Counted from the first letter of the stretch, positions 45,940 through 57,224 are shown. The stretch: DNA of 64,000 bases from Dryobates pubescens (GCF_014839835.1 NC_071642.1:9732955-9796954); one strand, 5' to 3'. Notes: generated by a model from the letters alone, not told the origin. Made by a program: numbers and translations.

Positions 45940-48045
45940 CCGGAGAGGGGCCTGCAGGTCGCTTCTGCTGCTTCTGCCACCCACGGTCCTGTCATGGAAG
46001 CAGTGAAGATGGCATCAGAAGAAGTGGAGACCTCTGGCTCCCTCCCTGTGGTAGCAATGCTGGCCCAGAGCAGCCACTTCTCACCTGCCTGGTCAAAGGG
46101 CTGTGTCAAGTCAGCTACCCAGGGGTTCCCAGTGTGAGGCAGAGTACCACCTACAGCCCCTTCCAAGGATCAGTCCTGCTGGGGAGATGTTTGTGATGCC
46201 AGGGCTGGTGAGAGGCAGGCAGAGAGGCAGCCAGATTGCTGAGTCTCCACAGGCTGAGGTTTTGTTCCAGCCTCACAGCTTTGGGTTGAGGCCACATTGG
46301 CAGAGATGTTCTACACAGGACCACCTTCCTTCTGAGCTGGCTCTGGGGCTTTGCCTGCCAGCAGGACAATGCCAGCTCGAGACTGATGCTGCCAACCTGC
46401 GATCGCAAGCAATGAGAGGCAGCCAGGTCTGGGCAAGGCACCAGGGCTGGGGAGGAAAAACCCCCAGACAGGTGGAGGATTCCATATGGCACCACACAGA
46501 GCCTGGCCAGGACCCAGACTCCTACAGACCAGGCACAAAAGCCTGTGGAGAGGGAGAGGAAGGATTAACCTCTCCAAGTGCAGCAGTTCTGCTGCTGTGT
46601 TTGAACATGCAGGACTGCTCTGGTGTGGAAGAGTTAACGGCAGGGGACCAGAAGCTCATTTTACAGAGTGGCTTCTCTGGGAAGAAGCTCTGCTCACAAA
46701 CCTTTAGATCATGTTTGTCACACACCTGCAAGACTCCTCCCTGGATAGCCTTACCCATGGGGAGCAGTTCCCCATCCCTGCAGCCCGATGTTTCCCAAAG
46801 CTGCCTTTTTGGTTTTGCTCCTTTGCTGCTGCCCCACTGACAGAACCCCCCAGGGAGGAGCACACAATTCTCTGCCCACCATCACTGCTGCTGCCCTGGA
46901 AGGTGTCCAAAGAGCATCCCACTGGAGCCTCCCCTACCCCCCAGCACTGGCCTGAGTCTCTGGGACTCTGGGGAGGAAAATCAGCGACCTTGGGCTGGCC
47001 AGACTGGCTCAGAGCGTGTCTGTCTGTCCTGAATCAGAGCATATCCGTCTGTCCTGGACCAGAGCATGTCTGTCTGCACTGACATTTTGCTTAAGGCACC
47101 AGCCAGCACTGATGGTGCAGGAGCAAGAAGCCTCCAGCCATTTCTTGGCAGTGTGCAGAGGAGGAAAACATTGCAAGGGCACAGGGGAGCTCAGAGGGGG
47201 CAGACAGAGACTCGTGGACACCTCCCTCCCCACTCCCTGCTCCAAGGTGGCAGTTCAGGCCCTGCCTGGCATCCTGGGGTGCTGGCACCGAGCACACCAC
47301 AGTGGCTATGGGCCAGGTCTCACCCTCACAGCTCTCCCCTGCCCTGATGAATGTTGGACTCCTTCACGCTGGGAATTCAGACTTGGCAAAGCCCCCCTGG
47401 AGAAGGCATCCAGCATGGCACAGGGCCCTTAAACCTTGGGTGACCTTGGCTGCAGCACAGCCACATGCCACCAGCCCCGGGGCAGCAGTAAGAAACAAAC
47501 AAGCAGAAGGGTCTGGGGAAAAAAAACAACTGAATCATCAGGCTGTAACCAGGCAAAACAGCAGAGCCTTACAGCCACGGCCGCCTGCAAAAAGAGTGAC
47601 CCAGAGCTGTCCTGGGATGGAGCTCTGGAAACCTCAGAGCCAAAGCTGACTTCCAGCATCCCCCCGCCCAGCACACGACCAGCACAAACGGCTGCAGGGG
47701 AAGAGGAACTGCTCCACATCCAAGAGCTCAGAGCAGACCCCAGAGCACTCCTGGCACCCCAAACCCTCACAGGCGTCGGCTGCACCCCCCCCTTTCATCA
47801 GCAAAGGGGGAAGGGGCTCGGCCCCTGCTGCCACGAGCAGGCTGATGGCTGCCTCCAGAGCCCCTGTGCCAGTCGTGCCATGCTGGGAGGGAGGGAGGGG
47901 AGGCACAGGCTGAGCCTGCCTGGATGCACGGCGCGGAGCGAGCTCTGGAGAGGCATCGCCGGAGAAGCGCGGGCTGCTCAGCCCCGCCGAGACAGACAGA
48001 CAGACACGCAGGAGGAGGAGGAGATGCCCACCCCCTTAACACTAC
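45940..48045 (-). other. DUSP26: Probable DUSP26 5' intron
   Basis: Unique, CR1-free sequence between the first coding exon and the CpG-rich block near 48.1 kb. It holds a three-copy 25-bp tandem repeat (47010-47084) but no other recognisable feature. Confidence 0.4.
47010..47084. repeat. 25-bp tandem repeat, 3 copies
   Basis: 'cagagc' recurs at 47010, 47035 and 47060. The unit is cagagcatgtctgtctgtcc plus 5 bp, with several mismatches. Confidence 0.85.
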
Positions 48046-48165
48046 CTTGGTGAGGGCCGGGATTCCTCAGCGCGGAGGGAGTGCAGGAGTCAGATCCAGT
48101 CGGCCATGTCTCGCCGCCGCCGCCGCTGGAGAAGGGCTGATGTAGGAACATCTATTTTAAGCCAT
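48046..48165 (-). promoter_or_regulatory. DUSP26: Putative DUSP26 promoter and non-coding first exon
   Basis: On the minus strand an A/T-rich CTTAAAATAG (about 48153-48162), TATA- or MEF2-like, is followed about 30 bp downstream by a CpG-rich (CGG)n leader. The leader contains the tiny uORF ATG GCC GAC TGG ATC TGA (MADWI) and ends CTCACCAAG|GTAGTG, a possible donor at 48046|48045. The exon and TSS are inferred and need transcript data. Confidence 0.4.
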
Positions 48166-48549
48166 GACATGTCCAGAGGCAGCTTTGTTTATATCCTGCT
48201 GTGCATGGCTGGCTGAGGCAGGCAGGAGGGAGCTGGGCACGGCCACGGGGCTGGCAGGCGAGGCAGGCACAGCCGCGCAGCCCAGCGCTCGCCCATGGCC
48301 GCGCAGGCAGCGGCGGCAGCAAGGCTGCGAACGGCTCAGGATTCTCCTGCCGGCTTGGCTCTCACCCCTCCTCCAGCAAACCCGGAGCCACAGGCGTGCA
48401 GAGGAGAGGGGGGGATGGAACAGCTGAGAAAGTGCTGCTGCTGCTGCTGACAGGGTTACTCAGCTCAGAAATCTGAAGCTGTCTCTACAGGCTGCTCCTT
48501 CTTCACCTTCTCTGTTTTGCAGCTGACCTTGTCCTTGCTCACCTTCTAG
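48166..48549. other. GC-rich flank upstream of DUSP26
   Basis: Continuation of the CpG-rich region; no coding signal recognised. Confidence 0.3.
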
Positions 48550-49135
48550 GATCATAGAATCACAGAATTGTCAGGGCTGGAAGGGACCTCAAGGCTCAGC
48601 CAGTTCCAAACCCCTTGCCATGGCTAGGGACACCTCACACTACAGCAGGTTGCTCACAGCCACATCCAGCCTGGCTGCTAAAACCTCCAGGGATGAGGCT
48701 TCCACCACCTCCCTGGGCAACCTGTGCCAGGCTCTCACCACCCTCATGGGGAACAACTTCTTCCTAACACCCAATCTGAAACTACCCTTTTCAATTTTTG
48801 TTCCATTCCCCTCAGTCCTATCACTTCCTGACAGCCTAAAAACTCCCTCCCCAGCTTTCTTGTAGCCCCCTGCAGACACTGGAAGGCCACAATTAGGTTG
48901 CCTTGGAGCCTTCTCCTCTCCAGACTGAACCACCCCAACTCCCTCAGTCTGTGCTCATAGCAGAGCAGCTCCAGCCCTCTGCTCCTCCTCGTGGCCCTTC
49001 TCTGGACACCTTCCAGCACCTCCAGATCCTTCCTGGCACAGGAGCTCCAGATCTGGACACAGAGCTCCAGCTGTGGTCTCAGCAAAGTGGAGCAGAGGGG
49101 GAGAATCCCCTCCCAGTGATTGCTGTGGCTCAGCC
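48550..49135 (-). mobile_element. CR1 LINE fragment
   Basis: About 585 bp antisense CR1 from 'atcatagaatcacagaattg' to 'gagaatcccctcccagtga'. Confidence 0.92.
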
Positions 49136-49337
49136 AGGGCTTGGGGACATTTGGATCACTTGCTAAGAACATAAGCCTGGGGGTGTCTGTGGTGAGATGC
49201 CAAACTGTTTACAAATCCATGTCCAAGTCAGGGAAGGCTTCCCTGGGTAATTTTCCTTTTTGTTTTTTCCTTTGGGGAGGAATCAAAGGGAGGAACCCCA
49301 AAGGGTGAAGGCTTTTTGCTTTGACATTTTCTAAACC

Positions 49338-49470
49338 AGAATCACAGAACCCTCAGGCTGGGAGAGACCTCAGAGCTCATCTAGCCCAGCCTGAGAGCTG
49401 CCAGGGACACCTCTCAACTAGACTCAGCTGCCCAAGGCCTCATCCAGCCTGGCCCTGAACACCCCCAGGT
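49338..49470 (-). mobile_element. CR1 LINE 3' fragment
   Basis: Antisense CR1 ('cagaatcacagaaccctcag', 'gctgggagagacctcagagc'). Confidence 0.82.
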
Positions 49471-50189
49471 TGTCCCCATAAGCTCTCCTGCCAGCTACAC
49501 TTACCTGATCCTCAGGGAACAGAGGCTCCAGCTCCATTCATCCCAAATGCTCCTTACCAAGCAGCTCTGCTGTGTGAACACCCCCAGGGTGGCTGTGCCC
49601 ACCCTGACTGGCTCCATGTCCATCAGCCATGCCAGGGCTGTGACAGGTCAGGTAGCTACACTGCCACCAGCTCCAGGCACAGAGAGCCACAGCTGGTAGG
49701 TACAGCCCTGCAGGCTGGCCAGGGGCAGCCTCCCCCTCCTCCCCTGGCATGGCCTCCAAAAGCTCCTGCCCTCCAGAAATGCTGCCCTGCTGCCAGCTGC
49801 CACTGCTCCCAGGCAACAGGCAGCAAGGAGCGGTTGCTGGTCTCACCCTGTAGCTGCAGTGCAGCACATGAGAAGCAGCACCCAGAGGCCTGATTCTGGC
49901 CCTTCCTCCAAGCCCAGGCTCCCAGGGGCAGCCAGCAAGGAGCAGACCCCAGGAGGTCCTGGCTGAGGGCTGGCTTTGCTGTCCCCACTGAGCTAACAGA
50001 ATTTCATTGCTGTGTGAGGCTGCCAGCTTGGGACAAGCCTGTCCTGCCCCCGGCTAAGGGCTTTGATTCCACTCACCTGCAGAAGGGTCAAGCTTTTCAC
50101 TTCTGCCAGGCAGCACTCCTCCCAAAACCCCCAAACAACCCAGCTTGAGTGACCTAAAAGGCAATCTGCACTTTCACAGCTCTGCAAGA
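49471..50189. other. Unique intergenic sequence
   Basis: No gene or repeat recognised. Confidence 0.3.
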
Positions 50190-51370
50190 CACCTTTAACA
50201 GGTGACTGCCTGGTGGATGTGGGGCAGGCTGTGGATGTGGTCTACCTGGACCTCAGCAAGGCCTTTGACACTGTCCCCCACAGCAAACTGCTGTCTAAGC
50301 TGTCAGCTCATGGCTTGGACAGCAACACTCTGAGCTGGGTTAGGAACTGGCTGGAGGCTGAGCCCAGAGAGTGGTGGTGAATGGTGCCACAGCCAGCTGG
50401 CAGCCAGGCACCAGTGGCATCCCCCAGGGATCAGTGCTGGGCCCTGTGCTCTTTAACATCTTCATTGATGATCTGGATGAGGGGATTGAGTCAGTCATCA
50501 GCAAGTTTGCAGATGACACCAAGCTGGGAGCAGATGTTGGTCAGTTAGAGGGCAGAAGGGCTCTGCAGAGGGACCTCGACCAACTGGACAGATGGGCAGA
50601 GGCCAACAGGATGGCATTCAACAAGTCCAAGTGCCAGGGGCTGCACTTTGGCCACGGCAACCCCAGGCAGAGCTACAGGCTGGGGGCAGAGTGGCTGAGA
50701 GCTGCCAAACAGAGAGGGACCTGGGGGTGCTGATTGACAGCCACCTAAACATGAGCCAGCAGTGTGCCCAGGTGGCCAAGAAGGCCAATGGCATCCTGGC
50801 CTGCATTAGGAATAGTGTAGCCAGCAGGAGCAGGGAGGTCATTGTGCCCTGTACTCTGCATTGGTTAGGCTGCACCTTGAGCCCTGTTCTGGGCCCCTCA
50901 GTTTAGGAAGGACATTGAGACTCTTGAAGGTGTCCAGAGAAGGGCAACAAGGCTGGGGAGAGGCCTTGAGCACAGCCCTGTGAGGAGAGGCTGAGGGAGC
51001 TGGGGTTGCTTAGCCTGGAGAAGAGGAGGCTCAGGGGAGACCTCATTGCCCTCTACAACTACCTGAAAGGTGGTTGTAGCCAGGAAGGGGTTGGTCTCTT
51101 CTCCCAGCACCAGAACAAGAGGACACAGTCCCAAGCTGCGCCAGGGGAGGTTTAGGCTGGAGGTGAGGAGAAAGTTCTTCACTGAGAGAGTCATTCATCA
51201 TTGGGATGTGCTGCCCAGGGAGGTGGTGGAGTCTCCATCCCTGGAGGTGTTCAAGAGGGGATTGGATGTGGTACTTGGTGCCATGGTCTAGTCCTGAGGT
51301 CTGTGGAGACAGGTTGGACTCGATGATCCTCGAGGTCTCTTCCAACCTTATACTGTGATACTGTGATACT
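50190..51370 (+). mobile_element. CR1 LINE, longest copy: 3' part of the reverse transcriptase ORF plus 3' UTR
   Basis: About 1.18 kb, 5'-truncated. Codes in pieces for the C-terminal half of CR1 ORF2: VDVVYLDLSKAFDTVPHSKL, then VPQGS-type [20 protein letters not shown], the catalytic box FADDTKL, and [17 protein letters not shown], followed by '[20 protein letters not shown]'. The reading frame shifts about twice, so it is inactive. The 3' end closes with a short (ATACTGTG)n tail at about 51350-51373, the CR1-type terminal octamer repeat. It is the best preserved and probably youngest copy in the window. Confidence 0.95.
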
Positions 51371-52021
51371 GTAACAAGGACAAGCAGAGGCCCTCTCCCT
51401 CCCCCTGCACCAAGGAGCTACATTCCCAGTGCTTCATAAAATGTTCTGTTAAACAGAAGCGCCTACAACCCCCATCACCAAAGGTTCCATCTGAATTTAA
51501 GGGGGGAGAGTAAAAAAGACCCAAAGCAGCACCAAACCACCCAACAAAACCCCAGCAAGCCACAGACCTACATGAAATAAAATCAGGTGGATGAATGTTT
51601 TGGCAGAGCCTTGCCTGCAGGGAGCTTGCTGGTCATTTAAGCAGAGGATTAGTGGTTGTTTTTATTCCAATAATAACACTGGAATTGCTTTGTAAAGCAG
51701 CCAGAAGTCCCCAGCAAAGCCACTGGCTGCTTCTTAGATAATGAATTCTCTGCTGCTTTGAAATGCCTGGGCAGCTGCAGCAAGGAGAAGTGGCAGCAAG
51801 CTGTCTTTCTATGAAGGGAAGTTTCTCTGACACAAACCAGAGCTCTTTGCCTCACCTTCTCTCCTCCTTTTCCACAAGCATCAGGTCTGGAGCAGAGACT
51901 GAGCTGCTCCTGGCTCCCTGGCAGCTCAGCAGGCTGCTTCTGGAGCTCCAGTCCTTGAAGACAAGAGGCCTCTCAGAGCACCAGCACCATTTGGGCTTTG
52001 TTGTGACTTTGTTGTGACTGT
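51371..52021. other. Unique intergenic sequence with an AT-rich island
   Basis: An AT-rich, non-repetitive island at about 51635-51760 ('gattagtggttgtttttatt', 'ccaataataacactggaatt') is a candidate conserved non-coding element; the rest is featureless. Confidence 0.35.
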
Positions 52022-52165
52022 AGGTGTCCAAGAGGGGATTGAAAGGTGTTCAGGAGGGGATTGGATGTGGCACTTGGTGCCATGGTCTAGTAGCCATGAG
52101 GTCTTGGGTGACAGGTTGGACTTGATGATCTTTGAGGTCTTTTCCAACCTTAGTGATTCTATGAT
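52022..52165 (+). mobile_element. CR1 LINE 3' end
   Basis: Sense CR1 tail with a local duplication of 'ggtgtccaagaggggattg' / 'ggtgttcaggaggggattgg', ending 'cttagtgattctatgattt'. Confidence 0.85.
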
Positions 52166-52364
52166 TTTCACATACACCTTGGTCAGTTTCCTGACTTCCT
52201 TCTCATCACCTCCCACTTCAGAGCCCTGGCTCTCACCTATTTTGCCCTGAAGGGCCCTGAGAAGCAAAACTCACTCTGAGAACTGATCAAGACCCAGGGA
52301 GAAAGTTAAAAGGACCAACCCCCAGACTCTCTCTCCTCTTGGCAGTGATTCTCTCTAAGCATCC

Positions 52365-52496
52365 AGCTGTGGGAGGGGTTGGAAGGGACCTCTGGAGATC
52401 ATCCAGCTCAACCCTGCTGCCAAAGCAGGGTCACCTAGGGCAGGTCACACAGGAATGCATCCAGATGGGGCTTGAAAGTCTCCAGAGAAGGAGACT
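52365..52496 (-). mobile_element. CR1 LINE fragment that seeded a minisatellite
   Basis: Antisense CR1 ('gggaggggttggaagggacc' to 'ggggcttgaaagtctccaga') that passes directly into the tandem array at about 52470. Confidence 0.85.
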
Positions 52497-53240
52497 CCAT
52501 GACCACTTGAAAGTCTTCAGAGAAGAAGATTCCATGACCACTTGAATCTCCAGAGGAGACTCCATGACCACTTGAATCTCCAGAGAAGGAGGCTCCATGA
52601 CCACTTGAATCTCCAGAGAAGGAGGCTCCATGACCACTTGAATCTCCAGAGATGGAGGCTCCATGACCACTTGAAAGTCTTCAGAGAAGAAGATTCCATG
52701 ACCACTTGAATCTCCAGAGGAGACTCCATGACCACTTGAATCTCCAGAGATGGAGGCTCCATGACCACTTGAAAGTCTTCAGAGAAGAAGATTCCATGAC
52801 CACTTGAATCTCCAGAGGAGACTCCATGCCCACTTGAATCTCCAGAGGAGGAGGCTCCATGACCACTTGAATCTCCAGAGGAGGAGGCTCCATGACCACT
52901 TGAATCTCCAGAGAAGGGGGCTCCATGACCACTTGAAAGTCTCCAGAGAAGGAGACTCCATGACCACTTGAATCTCCAGAGGAGGAGGCTCCATGACCAC
53001 TTGAAAGTCTCCAGAGGAGGAGGCTCCATGACCACTTGAATCTCCAGAGGAGGAGGCTCCATGACCACTTGAATCTCCAGAGGAGGAGGCTCCATGACCA
53101 CTTGAAAGTCTCCAGAGGAGGAGGCTCCATGACCACTTGAATCTCCAGAGGAGGAGGCTCCATGACCACTTGAATCTCCAGAGGAGGAGGCTCCATGACC
53201 ACTTGAATCTCCAGAGAAGGAGACTCCTTGACCATAATGC
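52470..53240. repeat. CR1-derived minisatellite, about 22 units of 30/33/36 bp
   Basis: The anchor 'ccatgaccacttg' recurs about 22 times. The main unit is ccatgaccacttgaatctcc plus agaggaggaggct (33 bp). Variants are 36 bp ('gaaagtctcc' instead of 'gaatctcc') and 30 bp ('ggagact'). The original CR1 segment 'cttgaaagtctccagagaag' plus 'gagactcca' is the first copy. All lengths are multiples of three, so long minus-strand frames (KWSWSLLLWRF...) arise without coding meaning. Confidence 0.95.
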
Positions 53241-54119
53241 CTGAGGCCAGCAACTGAGAAGGATCACCTGGTCCTTGGCAGGTAAAGCTTGGATGGGAGC
53301 AGGGCTATGGAGGCACAGAGAGGCAGGGTCTGGCTTCCCCCCCTGGGCACCACTGCAGGGAGGGGTGGGCAGTACGAGCACGGCGCTGGCAGTGTTCCTG
53401 CGTGCCCCGGCTGGCAGAGGTGGGCGGCTGCTGTTGCCGCAGGGGTGGGATGCTGGCAGGGGCAGCTCTGATCTCCCTGTGTCTCTGATTTCCCTGTATC
53501 TCAGCTATTGTCAGAAACTGCTGTGCACAGCAGGCCTGCGGCAGCGGGGACGGAGCAGCTGTTTTCAGCTCAATTAGGGACCAAATCAGCTCCCAGCAGC
53601 GGCAGCAGGACACCCGCTGCTCCCGGCTCTCCCCTCCCTTCTCCTCGGCTGAGCTCGGAGCGGGGAGGGATCAGGCTTGGGGCTTTGCAAAACCCACGAG
53701 GAGGGAGCGAAGCTAAAAAAGGGCTGCTCGGAGGGAAGTTCCTGGGTCCAACCACTGGAGGCTGCTCTGGTTATACATAAATCACCACCGTCAGCGCTGC
53801 CAGGTGGCAAAGTCCACGCAAGGAAATAAAAGGGCAGGGGTGAGGGAGTTGCAGAGCTGCTGTTCCCTGCCTTTGGGTTCCTCGTGCATGCAAATCCAGC
53901 CTGGCCTTCACAGCTCTGTCTTAGAGAGCAGAGATCAGTCACTTCACACACTAAATGCTGCATGTCCAAAAGCCACCTAGGAGGCAGAGGAAGCCAGGTT
54001 TTAGCACACTCAAATCACAAACAGAAGCTACACACTGCAGCCAGGTTGAGAGACCCTCTGCAGAGGAAGGTGGCAGATGGAGGGGGTGCAGAGGGCACAG
54101 AGAGCTGGAGCATAAGAGA
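53241..54119. other. Unique intergenic sequence
   Basis: GC-rich to mixed unique sequence. A short AT-rich patch near 53770-53835 ('ggttatacataaatcaccac') may be regulatory; no gene recognised. Confidence 0.3.
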
Positions 54120-54530
54120 AGAGGAGGCTGATGGGAGACCTTCTGGCTCTCTACAGCTCCCTGAAAGGAGGCTGGAGTGAGGTGGGGGTCAGTCTCATCT
54201 CCTAAATAACTACTGATAGGCCTCAAGTTGCACCAGGGGAGGTTTGGAATCATAGAATCACAGACTTGTTTTGGTTGGGAAAGAATTCTAAGATCATTGA
54301 ACCCAACTGTTGACCTCACTGCAGATGAGGAACAATTTCTTTGCTGCAAGAGTGGTCAGGGATTGGAAGAGGCTGCCCAGGGAGGTGGTGGAGTCCCCAT
54401 CCCTGGAGGTGTTCAAGAACCCTGTGGCCATGGCACTTAGGGCCATGGTTTGGTGGCCATGGTGGGGTTGGGTTGCTGGTTGGACTGGATGATCCTCGAG
54501 GTCTTTTCCAACCTTAATGCTTCTATGAGG
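54120..54530 (+). mobile_element. CR1 LINE fragment with a nested insertion
   Basis: Sense CR1 whose two halves (to 54246, ending 'ccaggggaggtttgg', and from about 54322, 'gatgaggaacaatttctttg') are contiguous in the CR1 consensus but separated by an antisense CR1 stub. Confidence 0.88.
54247..54321 (-). mobile_element. Nested CR1 3' stub
   Basis: Antisense CR1 end ('aatcatagaatcacagactt', 'gttttggttgggaaag'), about 75 bp long, inserted into the sense CR1 at 54120-54530, so it is the younger of the two. Confidence 0.82.
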
Positions 54531-54823
54531 TAAAACTAAGCCTACCATGAGTTAAGAGTCCCAGTCCAGCACACCCTCCTCACCCCTGGGGCAGAAGTTT
54601 TGTGCTGTTGAATCTTTTCCCAGCCCCCAAACACCCTCTCTGCTTCCCTGTAAGGGCTGTGGTCGAAGGTAATAAACCCTTGCAGAGATGATGTGCAAGC
54701 AGCACAACCCCTCTGTGCCCATTGCAGGAGTGTCAGGCAGAAAGTTAAAGCCTCATCACTTGGCTGTATTGATTCACTGCTGGAGGAGGCCACTTGAGCT
54801 CTGAGATATTTTCCATTAAAAGA

Positions 54824-54846
54824 AAGGGGGGGGGGGGGGGGGGGGA
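54824..54846. repeat. Poly-G run
   Basis: About 20 consecutive G on the plus strand. Confidence 0.95.
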
Positions 54847-55198
54847 AGGCAAGTGAGGAAAAAAAAGACTAAGAAAAGGAGAAGGAGGCAACAACAGGCA
54901 CCAGAGTCATTGTCCAACAGCTGTAAGAGCAGCAGAGCCTCAATTTGTGAGGAAGCAAATCCTTGTCCAGAGGGAGAGAGACAGCTGCTGGCTTTGTTGC
55001 AAACTTGCAGCATTTATGATCACTTAGCAGGGAGACTTTGGGTTGCTCAGGGATGCATTTTTGCCTGTCATCCACTGCCTTGGTAATGTCAGGAGCAGCC
55101 TGGGATGGATTTGAGTTGCTACAGTGTGAGGAGGGGAGGAAAAAAAAACCCCAAACAAACAAACAAACAAACAAAAAACAAACCCCCAAACTACAAAA

Positions 55199-56335
55199 TC
55201 AGAGGTAAGGAAAAAAAAAAGGAAAGAAAAAAGGAATAAAGAAAAAGGAAAGACAGAAAGGGAGAAAAGAAAGGGAAAAATAAGGGGAAAAAGAAAGGGA
55301 AAAAGAAGGGGAAAAGAACAAAGAACAAAGAACAAAGAAAGAAAAAAGAACAAAGAAAGAAAAAAAGAAAAAAGAAAGAAAAAAGAAAAAAGAAAAGAAA
55401 AAAGAAAAAAGAAAGAAAATGGAAAGAAAAAGGAAAGAAAAAAGGAAAGAAGGAAAGAAAAAAGGAAGAAAATGGAAAGGAAAAAGGAAAGGAAAAAGGA
55501 GAGAAAAAAGAAAGAAGAAAAAAGGAATGAAAAAAGAAAAGAAAGGAAAGGGAAAAGGGAAAAGGAAAGGGAAAAGGGAAAAGGAAAGGGGAAAGGAAAG
55601 GGGAAAGGAAAGGGGAAAGGAAAGGGGAAAGGAAAGGGGAAAGGAAAGGGGAAAGGAAAGGGGAAAGGAAAGGGGAAAGGAAAGGGGAAAGGAAAGGAAA
55701 AAAAACAAGGAAAGGAGAAAGGAAAGGAGAAAGGAAAGGAGAAAGGAAAGGAGAAAGGAAAGGAGAAAGGAAAGGAGAAAGGAAAGGAGAAAGGAAAGGA
55801 GAAAGGAAAGGAGAAAGGAAAGGAGAAAGGAAAGGAGAAAGGAAAGGAGAAAGGAAAGGAGAAAGGAAAGGAGAAAGGAAAGGAGAAAGGAAAGGAGAAA
55901 GGAAAGGAGAAAGGAAAGGAGAAAGGAAAGGAGAAAGGAAAGGAGAAAGGAAAGGAGAAAGGAAAGGAGAAAGGAAAGGAGAAAGGAAAGGAGAAAGGAA
56001 AGGAGAAAGGAAAGGAGAAAGGAAAGAAAAAAAAAGGAAAGGAAAAAGGAAAGGAAAGGAAAAAGGAAAGGAAAGGAAAAAGGAAAGGAAAGGAAAAAGG
56101 AAAGGAAAGGAAAAAGGAAAGGAAAAAGGAAAGGAAAGGAAAAAGGAAAGGAAAAAGGAAAGGAAAAAGGAAAGGAAAAAGGAAAGGAAAAAGGAAAGGA
56201 AAAAGGAAAGGAAAAAGGAAAGGAAAAAGGAAAGGAAAAAGGAAAGGAAAAAAGAAAAAAGAAAGGAAAAAGAAAAAAGGAAAAAGGAAAGGAAAAAGAA
56301 AGAAGGAAAAAAAGAAAGGGGGGGGAGGGGAATAA
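55199..56335. repeat. 1.1 kb purine array (GGAGAAAGGAAA and related 12-mers)
   Basis: Pure G/A on the plus strand, apart from rare C/T, in blocks. AAAG/AAAC-rich starter at 55199-55540; (GGGGAAAGGAAA)n at about 55590-55700; (GGAGAAAGGAAA)n at about 55706-56025, very regular (some 26 copies); then (GGAAAGGAAAAA)-type units to 56250 and a degenerate end. Units are mirror-symmetric, so the tract can form triplex (H-DNA). The long frames over it are artefacts. Confidence 0.97.
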
Positions 56336-56725
56336 AGAAGCTGAACCCCCCCCACCAACAAGTTGCTGGCAAACGAGGCTGTGAAATCCTGATGCTTTCT
56401 GTCTAACTGTTCACTTCAGCTTGTCACATCTTGTTAGCAGAGGAGGCTGGGGCACAGTCCAAACCTTCTCGAAGCTGGTGAGAGGTTTGCTGTTGACTTG
56501 CTAGTCGTCGTGTTTCAACGCTTGGAAAGATGTCAAACGGAAGAGAGCTGCCCACAGCCCCTCCCCACCCTGGAAGGGAGCACAGCCGAAGCGTTCCTGA
56601 TCCCCCCTCCCCCATTAGCAAGGAGCCTGAGCTGCTCAGGCTTTTGAAAGGCTGAGCTGAAGGTCAAAACAGAGCTTTGAAGGTCAAAACCAACGCTTGC
56701 CCCTCAAAGGGCTGGGAGATATAGA

Positions 56726-57000
56726 TCATAGAATCACTTCGGTTGGAAGGGACCTCCAAAGGTCATCCAGTCCAATCCCTCTGCAGTCAGCAGGGACATC
56801 CTCCACTAGATCAGGTTGCCCAGAGCCCTGTTGAGCCTGGCCTTGCATATCTCCAGGGATGGGACTCCAACCCCCTCCCTGTGTTACCTGTTCCAGCACT
56901 CAACCACCCTCATGGTGAAGAACTTTCTCCTAACCTGCAGTCTAAATCTCCTGCATGGTGCAGGTCCTTTTGGCTGGCTCTGCTCTGTATGTAGCTCACC
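56726..57000 (-). mobile_element. CR1 LINE 3' fragment
   Basis: Antisense CR1 ('catagaatcacttcggttgg' to 'aacctgcagtctaaatctcc'). Confidence 0.9.
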
Positions 57001-57224
57001 ACCACCTCTGCACAGCTCAAACCCACCTGTGAAAACCTCCCAGAGCTGAGTGCTCATCACTGCATCACACCCCTGCCTCTCTAGAAGCTCCAATTTTACC
57101 CCTGAAACCCCCAGATCCTTAGGGAAGTCTACCTGGGAGGAGAACGGAACTCTCTCTGCACCAGGATGGACACTGGAGCCAAGTCCCTAGGAAATTCACA
57201 CTGATTGCAGGCAGGCTGAGACCT

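Noticed and set aside
50190-51370. Reverse transcriptase fragment as a possible active gene
   Set aside because: It is a 5'-truncated, frame-shifted CR1 LINE copy.
52517-53381. 190-200 codon frames with KWSWSLLLWRF repeats
   Set aside because: They are by-products of the CR1-derived minisatellite, whose unit lengths are multiples of three.
55024-56384. Several 200-445 codon frames in both strands
   Set aside because: They are low-complexity translations of the purine array (EKGK, ERRK, SFPF repeats) without start context, homology or splice structure.
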